Shown: in pieces, positions 16,581 to 25,817 of the stretch
Layout: each line of letters opens with the position of its first letter
How positions within the stretch are numbered: the stretch's first letter is position 1
From: Sphaerospermopsis aphanizomenoides BCCUSP55
GTDB taxonomy: Bacteria > Cyanobacteriota > Cyanobacteriia > Cyanobacteriales > Nostocaceae
DNA: 46,474 bases
Direction: 5' to 3'
Assembly (NCBI RefSeq): GCF_001586785.1
Contig: NZ_LUFH02000046.1
Location: 1 to 46,474 of the forward strand
Notes under the pieces: generated by a model
Told to the model about the DNA's origin: nothing
The model's input: the letters and a program-made list of their open reading frames with translations, nothing else
Database searches by the model: none
Program-made: the position numbers and the translations under genes

Positions 16581-17705
16581 TTATGCAAATTTTGTTTGTA
16601 CTTTGTTCTGAAGTAAGTTGATAATTGCAGCTTTTTCTAAAATTCCGACTAACAACCCATTGTCACGAATTACAGTCAGTGCTGATAATTTTTGTGTTTC
16701 GAGTAACTGTACTACTTCTAGCAACGGTTGATCCGATTGTACAGTGGTAGACTGCTCAATTGGTTTCATCACTTTGAGGACTTGAGTTTCTGCCCACAAT
16801 GTATTCGGGATAGTTCGCAAGTCATCAACTGATATCGCTCCTAACAATTGTCCTTGTTCATCTGTCACCAAGAAACGACGGTATTCTTGAGCATTTAAGA
16901 GTCGTTGATCTGCAAACTCTCTTAAATTCAAATTTGCTTTGACAATTGGGCTATCATTGGTTAAAACATCCGCTGCTGTTAAACCTGTGAGTTTTTCTTG
17001 CACTCTAGCAAATTGGGCAGCATTTCCAGCATTTTGTAGTAAAAAGAAGCCAATTAACAAGTTCCAAAAGTTAGCAAAACTACCCAACAATAGTAGAGGA
17101 ATTAAACCAGAGGCAATCGCTAACCAACCAAAGATTTGTCCAATTCGGCTGGCAACAACCACTCCTTTATAGGATTTACCAGTAATTTTCCAAACTATTG
17201 CTTTAAGTATATTTCCTCCGTCCAAAGGCAAGCCAGGAATGAGGTTAAATAGAGCTAATGTCAAATTAACAGAAGCTAGTAGATCAAGGATAGCAGCCAA
17301 TGGTCCAGATGCAGCAGTCGCAAAACCAACTGTTGTCGCTGTAGCAAATAGCATCAAACTAACTATTGGTCCGGCAATAGCTACCCAAAAAGCTGCTCCT
17401 GGAGTTGGCGATTCTTTTTCTAAGCTTGCCAGTCCACCAAATATAAATAGTGTAATTGATTTAACATCAATTCCTTGGCGAATAGCGACAAAGCTGTGTC
17501 CTAATTCATGAGCGACAACTGAGCCAAATAACAACAGTGCCGTGATCAATCCTAGTACCAAAGGTAATCCCCCACCTAATTGGGGAAATTGAGCCGCTAG
17601 TCCGCTGCTATAGCTCCAAGTTACCAAACCTAGAACTAAAAACCAGGAAGGATGTATATAAAAAGGTATTCCAAAAAGGTTGCCAACCCGAATTGTGCTA
17701 TTCAT
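16581..17705 (-). CDS. Site-2 protease family (M50B) with CBS pair
   Basis: Intramembrane zinc metalloprotease. The zinc motif AHELGHSF (H66, E67, H70) lies in the second hydrophobic segment, and the third zinc ligand is D162 in NLIPGLPLDGG. Six or so hydrophobic segments fill residues 1-230. Two CBS domains (about 240-370), with VLTNDSPIV, VTDEQGQLLGAIS and LSALTVIRDNGLLVGIL, follow and would sense nucleotides. The start at 17705 has AGGTGA eight bases before it, so the upstream in-frame ATGs are not used. Length of 374 residues is normal. Such proteases are usually chromosomal in cyanobacteria and cleave membrane-bound regulators; the substrate here is unknown. It has no clear operon partner. 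Confidence 0.92.
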   Translation of the reverse strand: MNSTIRVGNLFGIPFYIHPSWFLVLGLVTWSYSSGLAAQFPQLGGGLPLVLGLITALLLFGSVVAHELGHSFVAIRQGIDVKSITLFIFGGLASLEKESPTPGAAFWVAIAGPIVSLMLFATATTVGFATAASGPLAAILDLLASVNLTLALFNLIPGLPLDGGNILKAIVWKITGKSYKGVVVASRIGQIFGWLAIASGLIPLLLLGSFANFWNLLIGFFLLQNAGNAAQFARVQEKLTGLTAADVLTNDSPIVKANLNLREFADQRLLNAQEYRRFLVTDEQGQLLGAISVDDLRTIPNTLWAETQVLKVMKPIEQSTTVQSDQPLLEVVQLLETQKLSALTVIRDNGLLVGILEKAAIINLLQNKVQTKFA

Positions 17706-17889
17706 GGTATTCACCTGTGACATGGGCATTGAGAAGTGTGTTCTTTCTCTCAATGCCCGTATCGTAACGAAATATTAAGTAAATTGAATCTGTGTAACGG
17801 TAGTGGTGTCCGTCCGTGCAGGTGTGGTTATGCGAATTTAGCCTCTAAAGTAGAGTTTTTATGGGTGAGGGTGGGTGGGTAAAAAGTTA

Positions 17890-17907
17890 CCCCACTTAAA
17901 TGTGGGG
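17890..17907 (-). terminator. CCCCAC/GTGGGG hairpin
   Basis: CCCCAC (17890-17895) pairs with GTGGGG (17902-17907) over a 6-base loop. On the minus strand it is followed by TAACTTTTTACC. It may be a second weak terminator for the minus-strand gene at 18041, or part of the protease leader. Confidence 0.4.
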
Positions 17908-18008
17908 CTGCTGTTTTCAGTAGTAGATATAGCTGTAGCTATTCAGAAAAAGAACATTATTGATCCTTAAAACCTAATCATAGGAGGGGTTTCACTCTCA
18001 AATAAAAT

Positions 18009-18033
18009 GCCCCGATTTTAGATAATTCGGGGC
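18009..18033 (-). terminator. Rho-independent terminator
   Basis: GCCCCGA (18009-18015) pairs with TCGGGGC (18027-18033). The minus strand continues into ATTTTATTTG. It sits seven bases beyond the stop of the acidic-tailed gene at 18041, which it would terminate. Confidence 0.8.
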
Positions 18034-18040
18034 TTTGTAA

Positions 18041-18466
18041 TTAGTCTTCAATTTCTAAATCTTCGTCATACTCATCTGATTCAAAATCCTCATCAGTTGC
18101 ATCATCAAAATTGCCGTTTAAGCTATTTAATCCTTCGATACGTTTAGAACGAGCAGCTTTATGAGCAGCACGTCTATCTCGAATTTCATCCAAATTGTTT
18201 AATCCGTAAAGTTTGCGGGCATAATTCACCAATTCTTTTAATGGTGTGTTTGCATAATCTTTGCGGAATTGGTAATTATGTTTATCCCAATCAAATTCTT
18301 GACCATTAAATCGGGCTGCGGCTGCTAATTCTCTACTTGATTCTTCTCGTAATACTTCAATTACCATCAGGTGTACTTTTTCCTGATAGGTAGTGACTCG
18401 CTCTAAAGCTGGAATGTGCTTTTCAATTTTCCGTACTGTTTTGGCTACTTTGCGAGCGTTAACCAT
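18041..18466 (-). CDS. Hypothetical protein with acidic C-terminal tail
   Basis: A 141-residue protein of two parts. Residues 1-100 are basic and helical (MVNARKVAKTVRKIEKHI, then RKDYANTPLKELVNYARKLYG). Residues 115-141 are very acidic (DDATDEDFESDEYDEDLEIED in part). I do not recognise a family. The basic-then-acidic layout is shared with the next gene upstream (18714-19352) and resembles small chromatin-like or DNA-mimic proteins, but this is only a composition argument. AAGGAG before the ATG supports the start; its own terminator follows. Confidence 0.65.
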   Translation of the reverse strand: MVNARKVAKTVRKIEKHIPALERVTTYQEKVHLMVIEVLREESSRELAAAARFNGQEFDWDKHNYQFRKDYANTPLKELVNYARKLYGLNNLDEIRDRRAAHKAARSKRIEGLNSLNGNFDDATDEDFESDEYDEDLEIED

Positions 18467-18643
18467 GAGAAATACTCCTTTCTATTTTCTATTTTTCTCA
18501 TAGAAACCGCATCGAAAGATGCCATTTAAAATTGATACTTTTCAATTGTTAATTGACAATTATTTCCATAATTTCTTGTCGTTATGCTTATACAAAGTAT
18601 ATTTTCTGAAATTAAATTTTGGGATTTTCAAATTCAATAAAAA

Positions 18644-18679
18644 AATAACCTGTATTGTTGGTGGCAATACATGGTTATT
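18644..18679 (-). terminator. Rho-independent terminator
   Basis: AATAACCTGTATTG (18644-18657) pairs with CAATACATGGTTATT (18665-18679) with one bulged base. On the minus strand a run of seven T follows. It ends transcription of the gene at 18714-19352. Confidence 0.8.
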
Positions 18680-18713
18680 TTAGATGATTATTCTGTCAAT
18701 CTCTGAGAATCAA

Positions 18714-19352
18714 TTATTCGTCGTCATCATCCTCATCTAAGTCGTCATCTTCATCCAAATCTTCATCGAGTTCTTCTTCGTCATCCTCATCTAAATCTTC
18801 ATCTTCGTCTAAGTCCTCATCAAGTTCATCATCTAAATCATCCAATTCTTCCTCTTCCTGTTCTTGGAATGAATTGCGACGTTCCAAAGATGCACGGTTG
18901 AATTCAACTAAATCAGCTATTGCTTGTTCTGGGTCGGTGCTAATTGTGTCGTATAGCATACTCATGAAAATAGCAACTACTTCTGGTGGATATTTCATTG
19001 CATCCGGGTGTCCAAACAATTTAGGAAATAATTTGCTATTCCATTTCTGCCAATCAAACTTTTTATTACCGCCTTTCTTTTTTACTTGTGCTGCAATATC
19101 AAGTCCGAGTTTTTCACGGGCTGCATGACCGATTTTAGTAGAAATTCTTGAGTCCCGTAGCTGTAATTTAATCCCGTATTCTTTGAAGATTAAATTCCGC
19201 AATTCTTTCAATAAAGCTAATGCTTCTTCTTGTGGTGAAGCCGTTACTGTCTTAGATTTAGTTGCGGAAGTTGCATTATTTGTTTTTGCTGATGCTTTAC
19301 CGTTAGTTGTATTGCGAGTGTTGCCGTTAGTACGAGTTTTGGCTGTTGCCAT
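18714..19352 (-). CDS. Hypothetical protein with basic N terminus and Asp/Glu tail
   Basis: A 212-residue protein. Residues 1-40 are T/N/K/A-rich and basic; 41-150 look globular (EALALLKELRNLIFKEYGIKL, KFDWQKWNSKLFPKLFGHPDA, PPEVVAIFMSMLYDTIS); about 163-212 are almost entirely D, E and L with the unit DLDED repeated. The FDWxKxN motif is shared with the 141-residue neighbour (FDWDKHN), so the two may be distant paralogues. I do not recognise the family. AAGGAAG precedes the ATG. It could be a plasmid nucleoid-associated protein or a DNA mimic; both are guesses from charge. Confidence 0.65.
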   Translation of the reverse strand: MATAKTRTNGNTRNTTNGKASAKTNNATSATKSKTVTASPQEEALALLKELRNLIFKEYGIKLQLRDSRISTKIGHAAREKLGLDIAAQVKKKGGNKKFDWQKWNSKLFPKLFGHPDAMKYPPEVVAIFMSMLYDTISTDPEQAIADLVEFNRASLERRNSFQEQEEEELDDLDDELDEDLDEDEDLDEDDEEELDEDLDEDDDLDEDDDDE

Positions 19353-19502
19353 TTTACTTTCTTCCTTTCATGAAGTGAATTTTTCACTTCCTTGCCGCAG
19401 TCGCGGCTTTCATCTCCATTTATTTCCAATTTCATGATTGAAATTTCAAATCTATCTTTGCTGTCACAACCATTTAAACTACTCGAATGCCAGCAAAGTG
19501 CT

Positions 19503-19534
19503 ATCATTTAGGTAATGATCTGGTAGTAGACCAG
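19503..19534. promoter_or_regulatory. Tandem inverted repeats, likely antitoxin operator
   Basis: ATCATT (19503-19508) with AATGAT (19514-19519), and directly after it CTGGT (19520-19524) with ACCAG (19530-19534). They lie 20-50 bp before the antitoxin start. Ribbon-helix-helix antitoxins repress their own promoters at such paired palindromes. Confidence 0.55.
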
Positions 19535-19553
19535 CACTAGCAAAGGAGGCAGT

Positions 19554-19778
19554 ATGGCAACAATTACGATTCGCAATATATCTGATGAGTTGCTTGAGCG
19601 CATTAAACGCTTGGCGGCACAAAAGGGGGTTTCGATGGAGCAAGAAGTCCGCGATTTGTTGCAAAAACGTTATGGGCAAAGGGATGAAGTGCTTGCTCGT
19701 ATTCGTCAACGGGCGGAGGTATTGCCGATGGAAGCAGAAAGTCGGGTACAGTCTTGGAAATCAGAAGGACGACCTTGA
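19554..19778 (+). CDS. FitA-like ribbon-helix-helix antitoxin
   Basis: A 74-residue antitoxin. The N terminus ATITIRNISDELLERIKRLA, then QKGVSMEQEVRDLL, is a ribbon-helix-helix of the FitA/VapB type. The C-terminal part (PMEAESRVQSWKSEGRP) would block the toxin active site, with an arginine/serine-rich end. An AAAGGAGG ribosome site lies just upstream. The stop overlaps the toxin start as TGATG. The pair likely stabilises the plasmid by post-segregational killing. Confidence 0.9.
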   Translation: MATITIRNISDELLERIKRLAAQKGVSMEQEVRDLLQKRYGQRDEVLARIRQRAEVLPMEAESRVQSWKSEGRP

Positions 19779-20170
19779 TGGTAATTGATACGATGGTTTT
19801 CGCCTATGCCCTCTTGCACGTAGAGAATAAGTATGAACAGGCGATCGCTGCTTTAGAAAGTGTAGATCAGATTGTGGTGCCTGATTCGTTGTTTGTTGAG
19901 TTGGGCAATGTGATTTGGCAATGGATTCAATTTCGACAACTGCCATTGCAAATGGGATTAGATGCAATGCAAGATGTTGAGGCATTAGTTGATGTGATAA
20001 TTTCCAGTTCTCAAATTCGAGATGTTGCTTTAAAACTAGCAGTTCAAGCCAATCATTCCTTCTACGATACGTTATTCGTGGCAGCAGCAATTCAATCTGA
20101 TACTCAGGTGCTGACTTATGATCGGAAACTGGCTGCTAAGTTTGGTGATAGGGTTCTATTACTAGAATAG
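19778..20170 (+). CDS. vapC: VapC/FitB-like PIN-domain toxin RNase
   Basis: PIN-domain ribonuclease toxin of 130 residues. Acidic metal ligands are D4 (VIDTMVF), E41 (FVELGNV), D97 (FYDTLFVAAA) and D115 (LTYDRKL), all in the usual order, so it should be active. The start at 19778 shares its A with the antitoxin TGA stop; an in-frame ATG at 19754 would overlap more and is not needed. Typical targets of the family are tRNA or rRNA. One HIP1 site lies in the gene. Confidence 0.92.
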   Translation: MVIDTMVFAYALLHVENKYEQAIAALESVDQIVVPDSLFVELGNVIWQWIQFRQLPLQMGLDAMQDVEALVDVIISSSQIRDVALKLAVQANHSFYDTLFVAAAIQSDTQVLTYDRKLAAKFGDRVLLLE

Positions 20171-20294
20171 ATATCGCTGTTATTCAGGTAACAAATATAG
20201 CCGATTGGTTAGCAATAATTGTCCAAAAGGCTAAGGCATTAGTAATCAATTTACTTTACAAGGGGAAGTAAGTTGTCCAAACAAGATTGGATTT

Positions 20295-22025
20295 ATGAAA
20301 TTGACAGACTGGCCTATTTTAGCTAACCAAAATACGGCAATTGTAGCTGTGGAATATCATACCCCTGACAGAATGCAGATTTTACAGCATTTTTACCATT
20401 GGGGTGAGGAGAGGTCTTTGTCAGTTTTTTTTTGGAATCCCGGTTACTGTGAACTACAGCAATTAATTCAGCATCAATGTCAGTATATTTTACAGCCAAT
20501 TGACAGGGGTAAAAACCAGGATATTCTTGAGTATCTTTTGACAGATTATCAACCAGGTATTTATTTATTGGAAGGGATGCTACAGGAAGATGAAAATAGC
20601 AAAATTAGTCAAAAACTGAGTTATCAAATACTTAATGTTTATCATCAAGCTTTGTGGAGTCAGCAAGATATTTACTTTGTATTATTAGAAACTTATGTTC
20701 AACTACCTTTAGAATTACAGCCTTTCATTCCGGTGCTGTCTTATCCACTGCCAGACCAAGAGCAGGTACAACTGATTGTACAGCAGTTTTTTGATTGTTG
20801 TTCGCATTCGGTTTTAAATACACATTCAAATTTAGATACGCATTCAGATTTAGATACGCATTCAGATTTAGATACACATTCAGTTTTAGATACGCATTCA
20901 GTTTTAGATCCACATTCGGTTTTAGATAATAGTCATTCTTCATCAAATACAGTTTCAAGTTTTAACGGGAGTAATGCCAATTTTCAAGTTTCAAGAAACC
21001 AAACAATGCAAATGCTTATTCGTGCTTGTCAGGGTTTACCTGTAGGTGAAATCAGAATGCTACTAAAGCAAAGTTTAGGTTTTACAGAGCAACTTGAGAA
21101 CATCGCTCAATTAGTTCTAGATCATAAAGTTAACAAATTAAAGGGACGGGGTTTAGAGTATATTGCCCAACCTGATATACCTTCAGCCGGGGGTTTAGAT
21201 TTACTCTCAAAAAGGTTAGAAACTATTACTTGTTTACTACAACCAGAAGCACAAAAATATAACTTGAAGTTTCCCACAGGAATGCTGTTATGGGGACCAC
21301 CAGGAACAGGTAAAAGTTTATCTGCCAAGTTAGCAGCTAAGAAAATGGGTTTGCCATTGTTAGCAGCTAATTGGGGTGTACTATTGGGTAATCCTCATCC
21401 TGACCGAGCTTTAAAGGAATTTATCGCTTTGGTAACATCCCTTGCTCCCTGCGTTCTCTACTGGGATGATTTTGATAAGGGTTTTGCTGGCTGGGACTCA
21501 AATGCAGATGGAGGTGTAGCAAGGCGTTTATCTGCGGCTTTGTTAACTTGGATGCAGGAACATCAAGAGCCTGTTTATACTGTTGCTACTATTAACCGTT
21601 TGGAAATGCTACCTGCGGAATTGGTGCGTCGTTTTGATGATGTGTTTTTTGTAGATTTACCCCATGAGGGGGCAAGATACGAAGTTTTCAATTTGCATTT
21701 AGCTAAGTATTTTCCAGCTTTCCGAGGTAATGATTCGCCTTGGAGTGATGAGCAATGGCGCAGGTTGTTAACTGAGTATAGGATTTGTACTCCCGCAGAA
21801 ATTGGTAATGCTGTACGTCGTTGTGCTGAGAGGGCTTTTGCTCAAGGTAAACCGGGGCAAATTGATTTTGAGGATTTGTTGCAGCAGCGATCGCATTTTA
21901 CCCCGGCTATGGAACGAGAATCTGAACAAATGCAAGCTATTCGCAATCAGGCTATTTACGCTCAACCTGTATCAAGTGAGGATTTTTCTCGGTTTGCTTA
22001 TCAACATCGGGAGTTATTTGAATAA
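20295..22025 (+). CDS. AAA+ ATPase, Ycf46-like
   Basis: A 576-residue ATPase. The N-terminal ~180 residues form a domain I do not recognise beyond similarity in layout to Ycf46 proteins. Then comes a Ser/His/Asp repeat linker (about residues 171-215), a helical part, and the AAA+ core with Walker A GPPGTGKS (about 334-341), Walker B CVLYWDDFD (about 386-394), sensor 1 region TVATINR and the arginine-finger string ELVRRFDDVF. A C-terminal lid (TPAEIGNAVRRCAERAF) is present. Ycf46 homologues in cyanobacteria are linked to inorganic carbon or stress responses; the role of a plasmid copy is unknown. It follows the toxin gene by 124 bp but probably has its own promoter. Confidence 0.82.
   Translation: MKLTDWPILANQNTAIVAVEYHTPDRMQILQHFYHWGEERSLSVFFWNPGYCELQQLIQHQCQYILQPIDRGKNQDILEYLLTDYQPGIYLLEGMLQEDENSKISQKLSYQILNVYHQALWSQQDIYFVLLETYVQLPLELQPFIPVLSYPLPDQEQVQLIVQQFFDCCSHSVLNTHSNLDTHSDLDTHSDLDTHSVLDTHSVLDPHSVLDNSHSSSNTVSSFNGSNANFQVSRNQTMQMLIRACQGLPVGEIRMLLKQSLGFTEQLENIAQLVLDHKVNKLKGRGLEYIAQPDIPSAGGLDLLSKRLETITCLLQPEAQKYNLKFPTGMLLWGPPGTGKSLSAKLAAKKMGLPLLAANWGVLLGNPHPDRALKEFIALVTSLAPCVLYWDDFDKGFAGWDSNADGGVARRLSAALLTWMQEHQEPVYTVATINRLEMLPAELVRRFDDVFFVDLPHEGARYEVFNLHLAKYFPAFRGNDSPWSDEQWRRLLTEYRICTPAEIGNAVRRCAERAFAQGKPGQIDFEDLLQQRSHFTPAMERESEQMQAIRNQAIYAQPVSSEDFSRFAYQHRELFE
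20805..20930. repeat. Seven 18-bp coding tandem repeats in AAA+ gene
   Basis: Units of 18 bp encode H-S-(V/D/N)-L-D-T, seven in a row (CATTCAGATTTAGATACG and variants), linking the N-terminal domain to the ATPase core. Adjacent units are nearly identical, a mark of recent slippage. Confidence 0.85.
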
Positions 22026-22106
22026 GCTGATTGTGTGCCTTTAGATTGAGTGTTGTAGAGGATGGTTAATAATTTTATTTGTGGAGTAGCCAAAATTAAT
22101 CTAAAA

Positions 22107-25100
22107 TCAATCCTCTTGAGAGAGAATTAAATTTAAAATATTCATTTCTTTCGATTGAAATATTTGATTTTCATTAAATAAACTTTTTCCTAATTTATTC
22201 ATCGCTGAACTATTAAAGACTACATAGGGAATATTTTCATAATTAGAGTCAATTGGCAAAATATTGTATGCTAAAGCAAGTGTATACACATACTTTGCCA
22301 AAATATCTCTAAAAGATACATTAGATACTCTCCTTTCATTTTCAAAATAATCTTCTAAAGCTGGAAATGAGATAAATGTCTGTATAGGCAAGGCGTAATA
22401 ACGGTCTGATGAACGTGAAGTCTGACTTAGTTTTTGAGAACGTTCTAACTCACTAAAAAGTGTTCTTGCTAAGTCTATTAGGGAATAAGCAGCACTAGTA
22501 ATTTGTTTTGGATACCTCCCAGATTTGACCAAAAATCCAAGTTTATTGATAAAGTCTTCATTTCGCTCTGGGTCAATAATCTTTTCTAAATCGATATAAT
22601 TGGTTTCCTTTACCAACTTTTCTGATAACGGTACAATTAGCAAACTTCCTCTAACATATGTTGGCTCAATTGGTGAGAGACTAAGTAATTTATCAAGACT
22701 AGTCTCCATTTGTGATAAAACGTGAAAGCCTATTGAAAAATAGGATACTTCTTGATTTTCCGAGAATGATTCTTTTTGAGAATAAGGAATAATTTCAGTT
22801 TTTTGAACAGAAAGCAATTCATATAAAGTATGTTCGATATCTTGTAACAAGCTATCTTCAGGTTGCTTTTTAAACTCCTTACGGATTTCCCTTAATAAAG
22901 TAGCCAATGAGCCAATAAATGTTTCTCCTGCTTGGCTAATTGATTTACCACCGATAGGAATAATAACATATCGCTCTCTGCCTATTTGTCCTGAACCCAA
23001 AATTCTGGTCATAATAGAGGCTTTGAGAATAATCAGAATGTTTAGTACATTCAAGCAAGCTTCTTGCAATGAAAGATTTGCAAGTTTTTCCGATTCATCA
23101 GCACTTAAACGGTTTCCGTCCTCATCAATTTTTTTAGGGTAATATATTGCTTTATCAGATAAGTAAAAAGTCAAAAATTTCTCACCTTTATCTAGTTCAC
23201 CTCCTCTTCCTCGGTAAATTACTTGTATTATTTCCATCAAGTTTTGTTCAATTTGAAAACCTGGAATCTGTACCAGAATATGTTTAGTCTTGGGGAAAGA
23301 CAAGCCACGAGATGCTGAAGCAGTCATAAAGACTACTTTTATTTGTTCTTGATTTTGATATCTCTGAATCTCAGCTTCTTCCCTATCTGACAAACTAGCG
23401 TGTATTTCCAGATACTCTTGATATAGCTTAAAGCTCGGTCTTTCTTTGGAAATGTTGCTAATTAATTGCTTAAGGCTATCCTTATTTTGAATATAAACTA
23501 TAATTTGACCCTCATCGGCTTTCAGTAGCTGCAAAATATCACTTTTTATTTTTTCAGCAACATTAGCATCTAACTTTAGATTGTCATCGGCAACTTTTTC
23601 TGAGTTTAATGATTGTATAAACACTTCATAATTAATGGTCAGCTTTTCAGCAGGATAGGAATTTGCATTAATTAGAGTTGCAGGCTGACGTAAAAATTCA
23701 AATTCTTCAATTGATAAACATTGACCCATAGAATCTGCAACTTGCCTAACAAATATTTTGTCCCCTTGAACCTGGTTGTTAGCAAGATGACTGTTAACTA
23801 CGTCTTGTATTGTCAGTGATGCGTCAGCAGTAATGACTTTAACATTAAAGCCATATTCAGGATTTAATAAATCATATTCTTCAATAAACTCTAAAATCCC
23901 ATGCAAAAAAGCTACTCCTTCTTGGGAACCTGTAATTTCATCAATCATAATGAAAATATTTTTCATCCGACTAGCGATTGCTTTCATTCGGTTTTTGATA
24001 ATTCCAGGTGGCTTGCTTGAGGAATTATAAGCACTGCTAAATATTCTGCTGAAATGCTTTAAAGTATTACCGTAGCGAGTTTCTTTAAGTGATTGAATTG
24101 ACGCAGTAGCAACAATATTGTTAGGTAAATCCAGATTAATAATACAGGTATGAATCGCTTCACATAAACTTGCTAATACTCCAACTTTGTTACGTCTCTC
24201 CACTTGTATCAAGTTATCTGCATATCTAACCAAATCACTTGAAAGCTCAAATGGGTTGTCTTTTAAAGTATTAGCATCTAAGAATTGAACCTGTCCTATT
24301 GAATGATTTCCGTGAAGTTTATTGCTATGGTATTCAACAGCATAGCGCCCTTTTGCATAATCAATTATTCTTTTGTTTGCATTAATACAAATCAAATTAT
24401 CGTCAAATAATTTTAGGTCTGGTTTTTCTCTAAACTTCTCGATAATATCCTTGTTTACCTGAATCCGAGGACTGATATATATCAGGAGCGAACCTTCATT
24501 TAGCTGTTCAATAATTTGCTCTGCAACTGCTGTAGTTTTACCAATTCCGGGATTCCCGGTTAAAAACAGAAATGCTATTCTAGAATCTGCCAGCGCCCGA
24601 TGTATTAACTCTGCATGAGCATCTCTGAATTTTGTTTCTGTTAGTTGTAGGGATTGCTTTACTGATTCAGGTACAATACCAGCAGTATTAAAGAAGTGTT
24701 TTCCCGCCTCAAATACCTCAGTATTATGGATGTAGCTAATTGTATCCTTTCTTGCTTCAACTATATCTGTAACGAACCTTCTACCATCCTGAAAGTTTCT
24801 AGCCGCATTGCTTTTAATCACTTCAAGTACTTTGCTGCGGCTCTCATTAATATCTTTGAAACTTTTATCTTTGTAGATTTTGTAACAAGTTTTTAATATT
24901 TCTAGGCTATCTTGACCATCATCTTTTTCTTTAGTGAGGGTAATACCGTTAATCATCCTGTCACTATACCCAAAACAGTTAAACTTAACTGGATCTGTGT
25001 CGGATATTTTACCTGATGCCTGTAAAAATTTATAAAAGCTCCAGGCGTAACTACAGGCTTGGATAACCTTAACAGCTTCTTTATCTTTCGTCTTGAAAGC

Positions 25101-25817
25101 AGAGAAGTATTGCACCAATTCCTTGGAGTAAATCTCGTTAAGCTTATTGTCCTTGTCGCTACTATTACCAGTATCTATACCAAGTCCACAAAAGCTAGAT
25201 TTGGAGCGCACATAGTTCAACTCGGTACGCAATGAATCTTGTAAAGTTTGGATATTATTTAAGTCAGTTACAGAATGAATAGCTGAAGTGGTAAAGGTGG
25301 ATAAGTCTACAGCCAAGATTCGATATTTACCAAAATACCGAGTCAATAACAGGGTATCAGCTTTGAGAAATTCACCAGTCTCTTTGTAGCGAGTGATATC
25401 TACATTTTCAAATCCCTGGCGCTCCAAAATTTCTTTGTAGCAAACTAGTTCATCTCTGTCTAAAATACCAAAGGAGTTGTCGCCGTAGAAGCCACACTGA
25501 AAATAAAGAATTTCTATTTTGCTTTTACTAAGCCAGCCAGTTGCTTCTATATACTCTCGAATAAAGCTATAGCCTGAAGTCCAGCCTTTTTGGATAAATA
25601 ACTTTACCCAGTCTCCTATAATTTCTTTATGAGATTTATCTATGTAATTCTTGGTAATAGCTTGTTGTATTTTATGTAAATATAAACTACTTAACGGTTT
25701 TAGATAAACATCGCCATAGGATTGTTGAAACTTGGAGTGTTGAAAATAAGTTAGGATGCCGATATTAAAGCTTATTTCAAATACCCGACCTAAATTAATG
25801 CCTAAATCATCTGCCAT
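22107..25817 (-). CDS. Large SF2-like helicase of an unrecognised system
   Basis: A 1,236-residue protein. Residues 1-400 form an unknown domain; within it, KADTLLLTRYFGKYRILAVD (about 153-172) resembles a nuclease core with two acidic strands, but the usual lysine is replaced, so activity is doubtful. The helicase part has Walker A TGNPGIGKTT (about 420-430), Walker B FIMIDE (about 622-627), a TASASRGLSFP motif (about 832-842) and the arginine-finger motif QVIYRGRGG (about 865-873). The last ~350 residues are an unknown helical region. ATG 25817 has AGGAG eight bases before it and overlaps the upstream frame by 11 bp, so the genes are translationally coupled. No HIP1 site lies in this gene. 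Known defence helicases share the motifs but not the layout, as far as I can see. Confidence 0.75.
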   Translation of the reverse strand: MADDLGINLGRVFEISFNIGILTYFQHSKFQQSYGDVYLKPLSSLYLHKIQQAITKNYIDKSHKEIIGDWVKLFIQKGWTSGYSFIREYIEATGWLSKSKIEILYFQCGFYGDNSFGILDRDELVCYKEILERQGFENVDITRYKETGEFLKADTLLLTRYFGKYRILAVDLSTFTTSAIHSVTDLNNIQTLQDSLRTELNYVRSKSSFCGLGIDTGNSSDKDNKLNEIYSKELVQYFSAFKTKDKEAVKVIQACSYAWSFYKFLQASGKISDTDPVKFNCFGYSDRMINGITLTKEKDDGQDSLEILKTCYKIYKDKSFKDINESRSKVLEVIKSNAARNFQDGRRFVTDIVEARKDTISYIHNTEVFEAGKHFFNTAGIVPESVKQSLQLTETKFRDAHAELIHRALADSRIAFLFLTGNPGIGKTTAVAEQIIEQLNEGSLLIYISPRIQVNKDIIEKFREKPDLKLFDDNLICINANKRIIDYAKGRYAVEYHSNKLHGNHSIGQVQFLDANTLKDNPFELSSDLVRYADNLIQVERRNKVGVLASLCEAIHTCIINLDLPNNIVATASIQSLKETRYGNTLKHFSRIFSSAYNSSSKPPGIIKNRMKAIASRMKNIFIMIDEITGSQEGVAFLHGILEFIEEYDLLNPEYGFNVKVITADASLTIQDVVNSHLANNQVQGDKIFVRQVADSMGQCLSIEEFEFLRQPATLINANSYPAEKLTINYEVFIQSLNSEKVADDNLKLDANVAEKIKSDILQLLKADEGQIIVYIQNKDSLKQLISNISKERPSFKLYQEYLEIHASLSDREEAEIQRYQNQEQIKVVFMTASASRGLSFPKTKHILVQIPGFQIEQNLMEIIQVIYRGRGGELDKGEKFLTFYLSDKAIYYPKKIDEDGNRLSADESEKLANLSLQEACLNVLNILIILKASIMTRILGSGQIGRERYVIIPIGGKSISQAGETFIGSLATLLREIRKEFKKQPEDSLLQDIEHTLYELLSVQKTEIIPYSQKESFSENQEVSYFSIGFHVLSQMETSLDKLLSLSPIEPTYVRGSLLIVPLSEKLVKETNYIDLEKIIDPERNEDFINKLGFLVKSGRYPKQITSAAYSLIDLARTLFSELERSQKLSQTSRSSDRYYALPIQTFISFPALEDYFENERRVSNVSFRDILAKYVYTLALAYNILPIDSNYENIPYVVFNSSAMNKLGKSLFNENQIFQSKEMNILNLILSQED

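Noticed and set aside
19554-19788. Alternative frame of 67 residues at 19585 over the antitoxin gene
   Set aside because: The antitoxin frame has the RHH pattern, ribosome site and TGATG overlap with the toxin.
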